Shown here: positions 57,946 to 58,146 of the stretch, piece after piece
How positions within the stretch are numbered: the stretch's first letter is position 1
How the letters are laid out: each line of letters begins with the position of its first letter
Assembly (NCBI GenBank): GCA_902810695.1
Contig: CADDYV010000017.1
Span: 1 to 58,146, forward strand
Reading direction: 5' to 3'
DNA length: 58,146 nucleotides
Origin: Actinomycetota bacterium
GTDB lineage: Bacteria > Actinomycetota > Rubrobacteria > Rubrobacterales > Rubrobacteraceae
Position numbers and translations under genes: made by a program
Notes under the pieces: generated by a model
The model's input: only the letters and a program-made list of their open reading frames with translations
What the model was told of the DNA's origin: nothing
The model's database searches: none

Positions 57946-58146
57946 CTACTCCTTACTGGCGTTCTGGGAGCTATGATCCTCAACCAGTTGATTGAGCAGT
58001 GAGGGGATGGCATGGCCATTGCTTTTCTCTATGAAGGGCTGCAAGAGGTCTATGGGAACGGGCAGGATGATCGTCGAGTTCTGCTCGGTTGCGATCTCAG
58101 CCATGGTCTGGAAGAGCCTGAGCTGGATAGCTGTTGGGGTATCTAA
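57946..58146 (-). CDS. Slipin/stomatin-like SPFH-domain protein (5' end outside the window)
   Basis: Only the last 66 codons are present. The segment TAIQLRLFQTMAEIATEQNS and TIILPVPIDLLQPF is the conserved C-terminal helix-strand of bacterial slipins (stomatin/prohibitin homologues), which form membrane microdomain scaffolds. The remaining C-terminus (SNGHAIPSLLNQLVEDHSSQNASKE) is variable. The start and the membrane anchor lie beyond the right edge. It ends 207 bases upstream of the tatA2 leader ORF on the same strand, and transcription may run through into it. Confidence 0.82.
   Translation of the reverse strand, partial: LDTPTAIQLRLFQTMAEIATEQNSTIILPVPIDLLQPFIEKSNGHAIPSLLNQLVEDHSSQNASKE

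Overview
The window looks like chromosomal DNA from a moderately GC-rich actinobacterium, most likely a Rubrobacter relative or another deep-branching actinobacterial lineage. This is an inference from gene content and style: many GTG and TTG starts with strong GGAGG sites, class III PHA synthesis, a SigK/RskA pair, split-barrel flavoproteins and a glyoxylate shunt. I see no rRNA, tRNA, CRISPR array, phage or insertion sequence. It is dense metabolic sequence with short intergenic gaps; only one gap exceeds 300 bases.

Layout. 1-11 kb: a pyrophosphate-type phosphofructokinase (cut by the left edge), a protein-deglycation pair (LMW phosphatase plus fructosamine kinase), a YVTN lipoprotein, an IDH/IPMDH-family dehydrogenase, a LysR/split-barrel pair, and the glyoxylate shunt (aceB, aceA). 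11-16 kb: tatA, a large membrane GT-C-like protein, a polysaccharide deacetylase, and a glycosyltransferase fused to a degenerate deacetylase domain. 16-21 kb: the first PHA locus (SDR reductase, phaB, phaQ-like regulator, two phasins, phaA). 21-22.5 kb: a membrane diguanylate cyclase. 22.7-31 kb: an arabinan-utilisation operon (sugar-binding protein, two permeases, secreted GH43, LacI regulator, GH51) without its ATPase. 31-38 kb: a cluster of acyl carrier protein, acyl-activating ligase, two acyl-CoA dehydrogenases, zinc dehydrogenase, FabL-type enoyl reductase and ketosynthase. 38-41 kb: phaC and phaE. 41-48 kb: an acyl-CoA ligase, a hydroxyacid-oxoacid transhydrogenase, a lactonase-like hydrolase, a zinc alcohol dehydrogenase and an aldehyde dehydrogenase. 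48-53 kb: a cupredoxin-DoxX-SigK-RskA operon and a large FAD/Fe-S D-hydroxyacid dehydrogenase. 53-58 kb: an HD-GYP protein with a ruined metal motif, tandem tiny ORFs, a FUSC transporter, a DUF427 protein, pdxH, a second tatA with a leader ORF, and the C-terminus of a slipin.

How it works together. Acetyl-CoA is the hub. The glyoxylate shunt, two separated PHA loci, acyl-CoA ligases and dehydrogenases and the arabinan operon fit an organism that grows on plant polysaccharide or fatty acids and stores carbon as PHA. HOT and the D-2-hydroxyglutarate-type dehydrogenase could together oxidise 4-hydroxybutyrate, a possible PHA monomer.

The observations most worth pursuing are the two tandem 7-residue ORFs (MFCRKGW) that differ only by synonymous changes, the ACP/ligase/dehydrogenase/FabL/ketosynthase cluster that may make an unusual fatty-acyl starter, the glycosyltransferase-pseudodeacetylase fusion, and the PhaE subunit that ends in an E3-binding-like domain.
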